A stretch of DNA of 33,968 nucleotides from Flavobacteriales bacterium (GCA_027061855.1 JAMOVT010000042.1:1-33968); one strand, 5' to 3'. Positions 1 through 7,996 are shown, counted from the stretch's first letter. Made by a program: numbers and translations. The notes: generated by a model not told the origin, from the sequence alone.

Positions 1-122
1 GGCAATCCAGATTTCACGATCGTATAATCCGAAATGAAAACGAATTGAATCGCATTCGTAAATATATAATATTAAATCCCCGAAGGTGGCAAAAAGACCG
101 CAATAATGATGAGGATTGGTAA
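1..122 (+). CDS. IS200-like / RAYT transposase, C-terminal end only
   Basis: Reading from base 3, an open frame runs in from outside the window and stops at TAA 120-122. The first two bases (gg) would complete a Trp codon if the preceding base is T. The visible tail has the pattern RFHDRIIRNENELNRIRKY followed by IILNP, then RRW and a short acidic end. This closely matches what I know of the C-terminus of REP-associated tyrosine transposases (Y1_Tnp/IS200-like, single-strand HUH-type enzymes), where a 'W-Q-x-x-F-x-D-H-x-I-R' segment and an 'I-x-x-N-P-x-x-W' segment end the protein. The catalytic HUH and Tyr residues lie outside the window, so activity cannot be judged. The palindromic repeats directly downstream fit the usual RAYT/REP association. 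The family call rests on about 39 residues by eye. Confidence 0.7.
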   Translation, partial: QSRFHDRIIRNENELNRIRKYIILNPRRWQKDRNNDEDW

Positions 123-135
123 ATGCGATTAATCT

Positions 136-198
136 GATTGTGGATACGCGATTGATGATTGTGGATACGCGATTGATGATTGTGGATACGCGATTAAT
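136..198. repeat. Three tandem 21-bp repeat units
   Basis: Three head-to-tail copies of a 21-base unit lie at 136-156, 157-177 and 178-198. Each begins GATTGTGGATACGCGATT. The first two are identical and the third differs by one base near its end (GAT to AAT). A degenerate copy of the core (TGCGATTAAT) precedes them around 124-133, just after the transposase stop codon. There are no spacers, so this is not a CRISPR. Confidence 0.9.
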
Positions 199-209
199 CG
201 CGTATCTAC
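182..209. repeat. REP-like palindrome closing the tandem array
   Basis: Bases 185-206 are a perfect 22-base palindrome with half-site GATACGCGATT. Through one G-T wobble pair it extends to 182-209. The third tandem unit forms its left arm, and the right arm is an inverted copy of the unit core, so the array ends head-to-head. In single-stranded form it would fold into a long hairpin, the kind of substrate RAYT transposases recognise. It could also act in transcription termination downstream of the transposase gene, but no T-run follows directly. Confidence 0.85.
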
Positions 210-229
210 CAATAATACCAATAATACCA
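209..229. repeat. Short 9-bp direct repeat (CCAATAATA)
   Basis: The 9-base unit CCAATAATA occurs at 209-217 and 218-226, with a third partial copy (CCA) after it. It lies between the palindrome and the polA promoter. No function is evident. It may be slippage sequence at the edge of the repeat array. Confidence 0.7.
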
Positions 230-241
230 TTTTATTTTTAT

Positions 242-249
242 TAATTTTG
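242..249 (+). promoter_or_regulatory. Candidate -7 element for polA
   Basis: TAATTTTG fits the Bacteroidota -7 consensus TAnnTTTG. It lies 26 bases upstream of the polA ATG, predicting a leader of roughly 20 bases. No clear -33 TTG element is visible. Confidence 0.45.
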
Positions 250-275
250 ACAATATAATAAAACCGCAAATAATA

Positions 276-3041
276 ATGTCCGATTTACAAAATACCGACC
301 AACAAAAACGCAAACGTTTATTTTTACTCGATGCCTACGCCTTAATTTTCAGGGCTTTTTATGCATTTATAAAAAATCCCCGCATCAATTCAAAAGGTTT
401 GGATACCTCGGCGACATTTGGGTTTCTCAACACTTTAATGGATTTGATTCGACGGGAAAACCCCGATCATTTGGCAGTGGTTTTTGATTTGGGCGGCTCC
501 AAGGAACGCAGTGAAATTTATGAACAATACAAAGCCAATCGCCTGGAAACTCCCGAAGGCATTCAGGTAGCGGTGCCTTATATCAAAAAGATTTTGGAGG
601 CGATGCATATTCCCATAATCGAACTCGAAGGCTGGGAAGCCGACGATTTGATAGGCACTTTGGCCAAACAAGCCGAGAAACAAGGCTATGATGTGTTTAT
701 GGTTACGGCCGATAAAGATTTTGCCCAATTGGTCGATGAACATATTTTCCTGTATAAGCCGTCGCGAATGGGCAACGGAATTGAAATTTGGGATGTGGAA
801 AAAGTCAAAGAAAAATTCGGAGTGGAACGCCCCGAACAAGTGATCGATTTTTTGGGAATGATGGGCGACAGCGTAGATAATATTCCCGGATTGCCCGGAG
901 TGGGAGAGAAGACCGCAAAAAAATTCCTGGCGGAATTTGGCAGTATGGAAAACCTTTTTGCCAATACCAATAGGCTCAAAGGAAAAATGAAAGAAAAGGT
1001 GGAAGCCAATAAAGAATTGGGCTTATTGTCAAAAAAATTGGCTACTATCAATACCCATGCACCCATTGAATTCGATGAAAAACAATTTGAATTGAACACC
1101 CCCGATTTTGAGAAAACCCAGGAGATTTTCAAAGAATTGGAATTCCGCCGTATTGCCGAGCAATTCAATCGTTTGTTTAGAAAACCCGGAGAAATAAATC
1201 AAGCGGAAACAAAAACTGTTTCCGGAAATAAACAGTACTCGTTGTTTGGAGAAGAAACCGGCGAAACCGCCGTAAATTCTTCCTTTTATACTTTTGAAAC
1301 CTGGGATAAATTTTATCAAGCACTGGAAACTCCGAAAGCCAAAGAGCTCTTGAAAGAAAAATTACTTCAAGCAAAAGAAGCGGCATTGAGCCACTACCCC
1401 GACCGTTTTGCCTTTGAACAAAGCAAGTACCATTTGGCTACGGCTATCAATCCGGGAAAAGTCTATCATTTTCCGCTCGAAAAAGAAATACAGCAAGAAT
1501 TATTCAGATTAAAAGAATTTGTATCCAATGAAGAAAAGGCCAAAACGGGTTATGATTTAAAAGAATTTTACAAACTATTGACATACAATAACTTGGATTT
1601 AAAAGGCGAGTTATATGATATCCTATTGATTCATTACTTGCTCAATCCCGAGATGCGTAACCAACTGGAAATTCTGGCCGAAAATTATTTGAATTTAAAA
1701 ATAGAAAAGCCGGGGAAAAAATCCACCGGAGAGGATTGGATCAATTATGCCGCCCTTAAAGCCGATGTGAGTTTGCGGCTAAAAGATGTGATGTTGGAAA
1801 AATTGTCTCAATCCGAGGCAAAAGATTTATACTTTAATTTGGAAATGCCTTTGATGAAGGTATTGGGTGATATGGAGCTTGCAGGGATTAAGCTCGATAT
1901 CAATGTTTTGAAAGAAATTGACGAGAAACTTCAAAAGGAAATTACCCGTTTGGAAAAAGAAATATTCGAATTGGCAGGAGAGGAATTCAATATCGGCTCC
2001 CCCAAACAATTGGGGTTGATTTTGTTTGAAAAAATGAAATTGGACAGCAAAGCAAAGAAAACCAAAACGGGACAATATTCCACTTCCGAAGAAGTTTTGA
2101 AAAAATATTTGGACAAACATGAAATCATCAAAAAAATACTGGATTGGCGCAGTTTGACCAAGCTCAAATCCACTTATATCGATTCTTTGCCCAAGCAAAT
2201 AAATCCGGTTACGGGGCGCATCCACACTCATTTCAATCAGGCGGTTACCTCTACGGGACGTTTGAGCTCTACCGATCCCAATTTGCAAAACATTCCCATA
2301 CGCACCAAATGGGGACAAGAAATCCGTAAAGCTTTTGTAGCCGAAAAAGGAAACAAGCTCATCTCCGCCGATTATTCACAAATCGAATTGCGGTTGATTG
2401 CCACTTTCAGTGGAGATGCCGAGATGCTCGAAGCCTTTAAAAAAGGAGAAGACATTCACCGGGCTACCGCCGCCAAGGTATTTGGCATTCCCATCGAAGA
2501 AGTTACCAAGGAACAACGTTCGCATGCCAAAAGCGTCAATTACGGGATTATTTACGGTTTGTCGGCACACGGATTGAGCCAGCAAACGGGATTGAGCCGC
2601 AGCGAGTCAAAAAAATTAATCGATACCTATTTTGAGACTTATCCCACCCTCAAAAAATACATTGCCGGTCAAGTAGATAAAGTTCGTGAAAAAGGTTATG
2701 CCGAAACGATTTTGGGACGTCGCCGGTATTTGCGTGATATCGATTCGCGGAATGCCATAGTGCGTGCCGCCGCCGAACGCAATGCCGTGAATGCCCCCTT
2801 ACAAGGAAGTGCCGCCGATATCATAAAAAAAGCCATGATTGAAATACAAGAAGAATTGAAAAAAGCTTTTCAAACCAAAATGTTATTGCAGGTGCACGAC
2901 GAATTGGTTTTTGAAGCTCCAAATGAAGAAGTGGAAAAGGTTACAGGCTTAATCAAAGAGAAAATGGAAAATGTGGTAAAACTGGATGTGCCGTTAACCG
3001 TGGATATCGGAATAGGGGAGAACTGGTATGAAGCGCATTGA
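276..3041 (+). CDS. polA: DNA polymerase I
   Basis: This 921-residue protein has the normal length and order of Pol I. An N-terminal 5'-nuclease domain (about 10-300) carries D19, the GWEADDLIG and TADKDF segments and the MGDSVDNIPG helix-hairpin-helix region. A middle region (about 320-520) sits where the 3'-5' exonuclease lies. The polymerase domain (about 540-921) has motif A DYSQIELR (D699), motif B RSHAKSVNYGIIYG and motif C VHDELVFE (H874, D875). It fills Okazaki-fragment and repair gaps and removes RNA primers. Two oddities: the exonuclease acidic residues are not recognisable (the usual DTET motif is replaced near 368-376), and the O-helix selectivity residue is Tyr756 rather than Phe. 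Arginine codons in the polymerase part are almost all CGN. It is probably monocistronic, starting at the TAATTTTG box. Confidence 0.97.
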   Translation: MSDLQNTDQQKRKRLFLLDAYALIFRAFYAFIKNPRINSKGLDTSATFGFLNTLMDLIRRENPDHLAVVFDLGGSKERSEIYEQYKANRLETPEGIQVAVPYIKKILEAMHIPIIELEGWEADDLIGTLAKQAEKQGYDVFMVTADKDFAQLVDEHIFLYKPSRMGNGIEIWDVEKVKEKFGVERPEQVIDFLGMMGDSVDNIPGLPGVGEKTAKKFLAEFGSMENLFANTNRLKGKMKEKVEANKELGLLSKKLATINTHAPIEFDEKQFELNTPDFEKTQEIFKELEFRRIAEQFNRLFRKPGEINQAETKTVSGNKQYSLFGEETGETAVNSSFYTFETWDKFYQALETPKAKELLKEKLLQAKEAALSHYPDRFAFEQSKYHLATAINPGKVYHFPLEKEIQQELFRLKEFVSNEEKAKTGYDLKEFYKLLTYNNLDLKGELYDILLIHYLLNPEMRNQLEILAENYLNLKIEKPGKKSTGEDWINYAALKADVSLRLKDVMLEKLSQSEAKDLYFNLEMPLMKVLGDMELAGIKLDINVLKEIDEKLQKEITRLEKEIFELAGEEFNIGSPKQLGLILFEKMKLDSKAKKTKTGQYSTSEEVLKKYLDKHEIIKKILDWRSLTKLKSTYIDSLPKQINPVTGRIHTHFNQAVTSTGRLSSTDPNLQNIPIRTKWGQEIRKAFVAEKGNKLISADYSQIELRLIATFSGDAEMLEAFKKGEDIHRATAAKVFGIPIEEVTKEQRSHAKSVNYGIIYGLSAHGLSQQTGLSRSESKKLIDTYFETYPTLKKYIAGQVDKVREKGYAETILGRRRYLRDIDSRNAIVRAAAERNAVNAPLQGSAADIIKKAMIEIQEELKKAFQTKMLLQVHDELVFEAPNEEVEKVTGLIKEKMENVVKLDVPLTVDIGIGENWYEAH

Positions 3042-3092
3042 TATTTTCCCATTTAAAATATATATTTTTTAAATAAAATAGATTCTTAAATT

Positions 3093-3929
3093 ATGTTGTT
3101 TAATTATATACATTGGAACATCAATCCCGAAATATTTAATTATCATGGTTTTGCAATTAGATATTATGGCTTACTATTTGTAATAGGACTCCTTCTCAGT
3201 CTTTATGTGCTTAGATGGATTTTTAATAAAGAAAATATAGCACAAAAGAATTTAGATAAGCTTGCGATTTATAGTATGATTGGAGTACTTGCAGGTGCAA
3301 GATTAGGTCATTGTTTATTTTATGAATCTACTTATTATCTTTCAAATCCTTTGGAAATGTTTTTACCTATAAGAATTTTAAATGAAGGAGATATTGAATT
3401 TATAGGTTATCAAGGATTGGCAAGTCATGGTGGGGCACTTGGATTAATACTTGCTTTAATATTTTATTCTATAAAAACAAAACAATCTATAATTAAAACA
3501 GCAGACTTAATTTCCATTGTTGCTCCATTAGGTGGTGCATTTATAAGGCTTGGAAATTTTATGAATTCTGAAATAATTGGAAAACCAACCACAAAACCAT
3601 GGGCTATTATTTTTGAACGTATTGATAATTTACCAAGACATCCCGCCCAATTATATGAAGCATTTTCATACTTTTTAATTTTTATTATTATGATCCTACT
3701 TTATAAAACAAAAAGAGAAACTTTAAAAAATGGTTTCTTCTTTGGATTTACGCTTGTGTTAATTTTTTCTGCGAGATTTTTAATTGAATTTATAAAAGAA
3801 AGACAAGTTGCTTTTGAAGAAAACTTAAAATTAGATATGGGACAACTTTTAAGTATTCCTTATATACTTATAGGAATTGGTTTTATGATTTATACAATAC
3901 GAAAAATACACAGAACAGCAAGTATATAA
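3093..3929 (+). CDS. lgt: Prolipoprotein diacylglyceryl transferase
   Basis: Lgt transfers diacylglycerol from phosphatidylglycerol to the lipobox cysteine of prolipoproteins, the first step of lipoprotein maturation, in the inner membrane. The 278-residue protein is highly hydrophobic with about seven membrane segments. Family landmarks are visible: SHGGALG (111-117), the signature IRLGNFMNSEIIG (151-163) with Arg152, Asn155 and Glu160, RHPAQLYEA (182-190), and RFLIEFIKERQ (228-238). Several lipoproteins in this window (23167, 28873, 11599) would be its substrates. The gene is strikingly AT-rich: hand-counted 60-base blocks between 3181 and 3480 are 25-35% G+C. Ten of its twelve arginines use AGA or AGG, whereas the polymerase domain of polA next door uses CGN. 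It may be acquired or simply atypical. It lies 51 bases after polA. Confidence 0.96.
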   Translation: MLFNYIHWNINPEIFNYHGFAIRYYGLLFVIGLLLSLYVLRWIFNKENIAQKNLDKLAIYSMIGVLAGARLGHCLFYESTYYLSNPLEMFLPIRILNEGDIEFIGYQGLASHGGALGLILALIFYSIKTKQSIIKTADLISIVAPLGGAFIRLGNFMNSEIIGKPTTKPWAIIFERIDNLPRHPAQLYEAFSYFLIFIIMILLYKTKRETLKNGFFFGFTLVLIFSARFLIEFIKERQVAFEENLKLDMGQLLSIPYILIGIGFMIYTIRKIHRTASI

Positions 3930-3973
3930 TAACAAATAATAAACGCATTTATAAATATATCATTATCTTATCT

Positions 3974-4828
3974 ATGAGATTTAAACTTTTCTTTATATTA
4001 TTTTTCACTATTTTAATTATAAAAGCTCAAATCATAAGAGGTAAAATCATTGATAGTGTTTTTAATAAACCGATAGTTTATGTAAATATCAGCCTTATAA
4101 ATACTCATTTGGGAACCATAACCGATGAAGAAGGCTATTTTGAATTGGAAATTCCCGAGAAACAAAAAAGCGGTTTTTTACGTATTGGAGCTATCGGATA
4201 TGAAGAAAAGATTATCAAAATTACGGATTTTACAAATAACCCGGAAACCATACGATTAAATCCCAAGCCTATTCAATTGGAAGAAGTGGTGCTTGATACG
4301 CCGGCGAGGAATAAAAGAAAAGTGGGCACTCTCAAAAAGGATAAAAAAAATATTTGCGGGTGGGGAGGAAATCAATTTGGAAAAGGACATGAAATAGGAC
4401 TTCAAATAGATTTGGGCGAAGAATTTGTGAATGTAACTTCAATCCATCTTTATTTGTATAAACTATCCTTTAAAACGAGTTTGTTTAGGCTGCATATCAG
4501 GGATTTGGATCAAAACGGCATGCCCGGAAAAGAATTGTTAAAAGAAAATATTTTATTGAATTTTGATAAAAAATCCGGCTGGTTAAATTTTGATTTAAAG
4601 CCCTATCATATTTTTTTAAAAGGTAAAGTGGCAGTGAGTATTGAATGGTTGAAAGCTTCCCAACCCCAAGAAAAAAAATTTACGGCTGTAAACGGAAAAA
4701 AATATTTGCCCAATATATTGCTGGCTGCCAAAAATAATAAAGGAATTTTTTATATTAGGAAAGGAATTGAACTTCCTTGGAAAAAAATTGTAAACAAAAC
4801 TCCGGTTATAAATTTGAGCGTTCAATAG
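3974..4828 (+). CDS. Secreted protein with carboxypeptidase-like regulatory domain
   Basis: A 284-residue protein with an N-terminal signal peptide (hydrophobic 3-17, cleavage likely after KAQ). Residues about 20-105 form a CarboxypepD_reg-like beta sandwich: IRGKIIDSVFNKPIVYVNI, then LGTITDEEGYFELEIP and an RIGAIGYE segment. This is the same fold found at the N-terminus of SusC/TonB-dependent receptors. The remainder (about 110-284) is beta-rich and not recognised. It includes a KNICGWGG segment and alternating hydrophobic strands such as SIHLYLYKL. There is no TonB plug or barrel, so this is not a truncated receptor. It probably sits in the periplasm or at the outer membrane; its function is unknown. 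It follows lgt by 44 bases on the same strand. Its first ~100 bases share the AT-rich composition of lgt. Confidence 0.8.
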   Translation: MRFKLFFILFFTILIIKAQIIRGKIIDSVFNKPIVYVNISLINTHLGTITDEEGYFELEIPEKQKSGFLRIGAIGYEEKIIKITDFTNNPETIRLNPKPIQLEEVVLDTPARNKRKVGTLKKDKKNICGWGGNQFGKGHEIGLQIDLGEEFVNVTSIHLYLYKLSFKTSLFRLHIRDLDQNGMPGKELLKENILLNFDKKSGWLNFDLKPYHIFLKGKVAVSIEWLKASQPQEKKFTAVNGKKYLPNILLAAKNNKGIFYIRKGIELPWKKIVNKTPVINLSVQ

Positions 4829-4861
4829 CTTCACAAAGTTTTAAATATAAAATTACTCATC

Positions 4862-5146
4862 ATGAAAAAAACATTTTATTCGGTATTATTAGCTTTAATA
4901 GTGGTTTTTGCTTTCATTTTTTCCGTGCAAAATACCGCTCAAGTAGATGTTCGTTTCATCACTTGGGATTTAAAAATGGCATTGGCTTATATCATCTTTT
5001 TGTCTATCCTTACGGGGATTATCATTGCCGGCTTGTGGTTCTTTATCAAAGCATTCAAATATAAAAAAGAAATTAAACGCTTGAATAAGCAATGCAAATC
5101 CTATGAAGACCAATTGGCGGTGTCAAAAAAAGGAAATGAAAATTAA
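4862..5146 (+). CDS. LapA-family (DUF1049) small membrane protein
   Basis: A 94-residue protein with two hydrophobic segments (about 5-23 and 38-62), separated by a short loop containing the QNTAQVDVRFI pattern typical of LapA/DUF1049, where the motif is 'N-x-x-x-V-x-x-x-F'. A basic, coiled-coil-like cytoplasmic tail (YKKEIKRLNKQCKSYEDQL) ends the protein. In proteobacteria LapA works with LapB in lipopolysaccharide assembly control, but no lapB is present here. The role in this organism is inferred from the fold only. It is followed by a strong hairpin terminator shared with the convergent permease gene. Confidence 0.8.
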   Translation: MKKTFYSVLLALIVVFAFIFSVQNTAQVDVRFITWDLKMALAYIIFLSILTGIIIAGLWFFIKAFKYKKEIKRLNKQCKSYEDQLAVSKKGNEN

Positions 5147-5157
5147 CTTGTAAAAAA

Positions 5158-5190
5158 AATCCCGGCAAGCGGGATTTTCTTGCCGGGATT
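5158..5190. terminator. Bidirectional terminator between lapA-like gene and YeeE gene
   Basis: A 12-base-pair perfect stem has left arm 5158-5169 and right arm 5179-5190, with core CCCGGCAAG/CTTGCCGGG and a 9-base loop. An A-run precedes it (5152-5159), which is a U-run for leftward transcripts ending the permease gene. It sits 11 bases after the + strand stop and 21 bases beyond the - strand stop. Confidence 0.9.
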
Positions 5191-5211
5191 ATATTTATCT
5201 GTAAGCGGATT

Positions 5212-6816
5212 TTAATCATTGGGATAAGCTTCGGGCGGTACCGGCATTGGAGCGGGAACTCCGTTAACGAGTCCATTATTTTTCTTGGCTTCTTCTTCGA
5301 TATACCATTGTGCTTCTTCGGTACTTCTGTGAATAATATGTATTTTTTGAAGTCCGGTATTTTTCATTCCGCGTTTAATCAAAAACAATAAGAGCCATAA
5401 CAATAACACCCACCATAAAGCGAGAATAAACTGTTGAACATGAATATTATCCGAGAATAATTCATAAACCTTGTATTTGTCTGTCCAGGTTCCGTTTTTT
5501 CCTGCCAATACCGTTGAAGACAAGAAATGTTTATGTTCTTTATAATATAAGGTAAAGGGTAGATAACCCAAAGCAAAGCCAATAAAACCTATCCAAGTAT
5601 TGAGATAACCCATACCGATTCTCATATAGGAACGGATTTCACATCCGATAAGCAATACGGCTCCAAGACCTAATAACAATCCCCCTATAAAACTGCCGTA
5701 AGTAAGTGAATATTTTACTTTTCCGGCAAATGCAGGCGGAACATCCATTAAAACCCATGCCAAAATGATAAAAGCAAGCATCACTACCCAGTGAGTAGCA
5801 ATTCCGATTATAGGTAAGTAACCACGCATAAGGGTTCTCGTGATTTTAGGAACTCCCAACCAAGCATATTTTTTATCGTTTTTACGTATGCTTTCAGCAG
5901 TTTCTGCCGATACCAAGGCACATTCGGTACCGAATCCGCTTTTTGCCAATCCGATTCCGGCCAAAATCCCTCCTAATAAGGTCAATACTACATAAAACAA
6001 ACCTTTGTGAGCAATGGATTTGTTAAAGGGAACAATTTTATCCCCACTGATATGCGAGGCACTTTCCGGAGCAAAAATTCCTTCATAAATAGTGACAAAT
6101 ACAAAAAGAGTAACAAAGATAAATCCAATCCAGTAGATAAGCCTTTTTTTCGGATTGTATCCAGGTTTATAGGTGGCTTGCTCTCCTTTATCGGCATTTT
6201 TCACATACTCCAAAGTCTCCTGATGTTTAAAATATCCTGCCAAACGCATTTTTCCCATAATTATAAAACCGAGCATTCCTCCTATTGCCATAAATATTAC
6301 GGTAGTGAGGGAATGGATATTCATCATGGGAACTCCTCCCATCAAATGATTTAAGGTACAACCACCTGCGAGACGTGTTCCATAGCTAAAAAGCATCCCT
6401 CCCAAGAAAGAAATGAAAAGCAATTTTTTACCATAATATGCCCAGGTTCTAAATTCTTTTTCCATAATAGCTACAAGGAAACCTCCAATGATCATTCCTA
6501 CAATAGGCCAACCTATTCCCGGTACAAAAGCACCGCCGGTAGCAGGAAGTACCGTTTGCACACCATCTACTGTAATGGTCGCATATTTTCCGTATAATTC
6601 CGAATGAAATCCGAATAAATTATTGATCCAAACTTCCAAAGCTCGAAACATTTTCCCTAAATCTGTTGTTACCGTGATGGGTTTAAGGCTGGGAGATTTA
6701 CCATGTTGTACCGCATTAACCCAAAGTCCTATCATATAGACTATCTGGGCTATACCGGCCAAGAGTCCTGCATATACAAAGGACCATTGGTGTGTAATTA
6801 ATTTTTTAATATTCAT
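5212..6816 (-). CDS. YeeE/YedE-family (TsuA-like) sulfur-compound permease
   Basis: A 534-residue integral membrane protein with about a dozen hydrophobic segments, the two-lobed architecture of YeeE/YedE permeases. The best-studied members take up thiosulfate using three conserved cysteines lining the path. Three well-placed cysteines are visible here: RLAGGCTLNHLMGG (C153), GFGTECALVSAE (C299) and LIGCEIRSYMRIGMG (C392). The length is more than 1.4 times that of the single-unit bacterial TsuA proteins. A cytosolic or periplasmic loop (195-225) and a Pro-rich C-tail (APMPVPPEAYP) are extra. It lies 19 bases after the porin gene and is likely cotranscribed with it. No TusA or rhodanese gene is adjacent, so thiosulfate as substrate is inference. 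Confidence 0.85.
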   Translation of the reverse strand: MNIKKLITHQWSFVYAGLLAGIAQIVYMIGLWVNAVQHGKSPSLKPITVTTDLGKMFRALEVWINNLFGFHSELYGKYATITVDGVQTVLPATGGAFVPGIGWPIVGMIIGGFLVAIMEKEFRTWAYYGKKLLFISFLGGMLFSYGTRLAGGCTLNHLMGGVPMMNIHSLTTVIFMAIGGMLGFIIMGKMRLAGYFKHQETLEYVKNADKGEQATYKPGYNPKKRLIYWIGFIFVTLFVFVTIYEGIFAPESASHISGDKIVPFNKSIAHKGLFYVVLTLLGGILAGIGLAKSGFGTECALVSAETAESIRKNDKKYAWLGVPKITRTLMRGYLPIIGIATHWVVMLAFIILAWVLMDVPPAFAGKVKYSLTYGSFIGGLLLGLGAVLLIGCEIRSYMRIGMGYLNTWIGFIGFALGYLPFTLYYKEHKHFLSSTVLAGKNGTWTDKYKVYELFSDNIHVQQFILALWWVLLLWLLLFLIKRGMKNTGLQKIHIIHRSTEEAQWYIEEEAKKNNGLVNGVPAPMPVPPEAYPND

Positions 6817-6835
6817 ATTTTTTTATTTATAGTTA

Positions 6836-7978
6836 TTAGAAATCGATTTGCATACGGATCAAATGTCCCTTTAATTTTCCTAAAATATCATTATGATCAT
6901 CCGTAATTACGTAATTATACATAATACGAGCATGAGAAGTGAGATACCAATTTAAGCCGAAAGTGATATTTTTTATTTGATCGGGTTGGGTAGGATTCAC
7001 AAGAATGAGATCTTCAGAAGGTGTAAAATCAGAGAACCTCAATAGCACTTCAAAAGCTCCGTAACCGCCGTTAGAAATATCTTTTTTAGGTTTTACACGG
7101 CCAAAAGCCCCTTTTTTGTAAGGACGATGTTCTCCTGTAAGGAAATAACTTCCCATTACATAATAACTGCTGGCCGAATAGTCCAAGCCTAAATCATTAT
7201 TTCCCTCTTCTGTTTTATATTCTGTTTGCAATGAAAAAGATTGATAATTTGCAGCCAATTCAAAACCTACAAATGTCCGGTTATCCGCTCCGGGCATAAG
7301 ATATGTATATTTGTTTCCCATATGGTTTTCGGGTCTGAATTTCAAATTATTATAGGGGCGATGCGCATAATTTATACCCAGATGAAGCAAAGTATTATTT
7401 TCTTTATTTTGGAGAGGGACTCCTGTAAAGCGGGCGACAAAGTTCATTCCTTTTTCAAGTTCGGTATCTTTGAATCCGGAAAGATGGCTACCGTTATCGG
7501 TCAATGCCAATTGTACTCCGGCCTTCCCGTCAAACAGATGGAAGTTATCATAATGCAAACCGGATCCCCAACGAAAATTTTGCATGGCTGTAAGCATAGC
7601 TCTTTCGGCAAAAGGACTATATTTACTACTGGTGGCCATATCCAAACCTGTGGGTTCTGTCATGCTGCCGATACCAAAATTTCCATATTTTCCGGCTAAA
7701 TACTGTACATACATATCCCTGAAACTGATTTCTCCCGTGGAAATGTCTGTTTCTACTTTATATTTGATTTTAGGGGCAATTTTACCGGAAAAAGAAATAT
7801 ATACGCGGCGGAATTCATTTCCATTAAACCAATCGGAAGATTTTTCCCGTTTTAGGAATTCATAATCATAATGGATACGTCCGTTTACTTGTAAAGTTTT
7901 TTGGAAATTTTCCTGGGCCAAACCGGAAAAGGAAAAGAAACCCAAAACAAGAAGAATAAGAAGAGCAAATTTGTTCAT
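6836..7978 (-). CDS. Outer-membrane porin, OprO/OprP-like (Porin_O_P)
   Basis: Starting at the ATG at 7978 the product has 380 residues. It has a clean signal peptide (MNKFALLILLVLGFFSFSGLAQ), then a long run of amphipathic beta strands ending in QIDF, with a C-terminal Phe as in outer-membrane barrels. The early sequence (VNGRIHYDYEF, FRRVYISFSGKI, KYKVETDIS, FRDMYVQYL) is typical of phosphate-selective porin O/P proteins. A longer start at 7999 (adding MGAKITT) is rejected because it would overlap the TATATTTG promoter box at 7997-8004. Its coupling to the YeeE permease suggests it passes the same anion across the outer membrane, for example a sulfur oxyanion. The true substrate cannot be read from sequence. 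Confidence 0.85.
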   Translation of the reverse strand: MNKFALLILLVLGFFSFSGLAQENFQKTLQVNGRIHYDYEFLKREKSSDWFNGNEFRRVYISFSGKIAPKIKYKVETDISTGEISFRDMYVQYLAGKYGNFGIGSMTEPTGLDMATSSKYSPFAERAMLTAMQNFRWGSGLHYDNFHLFDGKAGVQLALTDNGSHLSGFKDTELEKGMNFVARFTGVPLQNKENNTLLHLGINYAHRPYNNLKFRPENHMGNKYTYLMPGADNRTFVGFELAANYQSFSLQTEYKTEEGNNDLGLDYSASSYYVMGSYFLTGEHRPYKKGAFGRVKPKKDISNGGYGAFEVLLRFSDFTPSEDLILVNPTQPDQIKNITFGLNWYLTSHARIMYNYVITDDHNDILGKLKGHLIRMQIDF

Positions 7979-7996
7979 AGTGGTTATTTTTGCTCC

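Noticed and set aside
136-209. Possible short CRISPR array
   Set aside because: The 21-base units are directly adjacent with no spacers, end in a palindrome, and have no cas genes nearby.
435-1386. Antisense open frames inside polA
   Set aside because: They are low-complexity Phe/Ser-rich translations opposite a well-supported gene, with no motifs or start signals of their own.
3042-3092. Terminator between polA and lgt
   Set aside because: The A/T-only inverted repeat around 3050-3075 has no G-C pairs in its stem and would be too weak to call.
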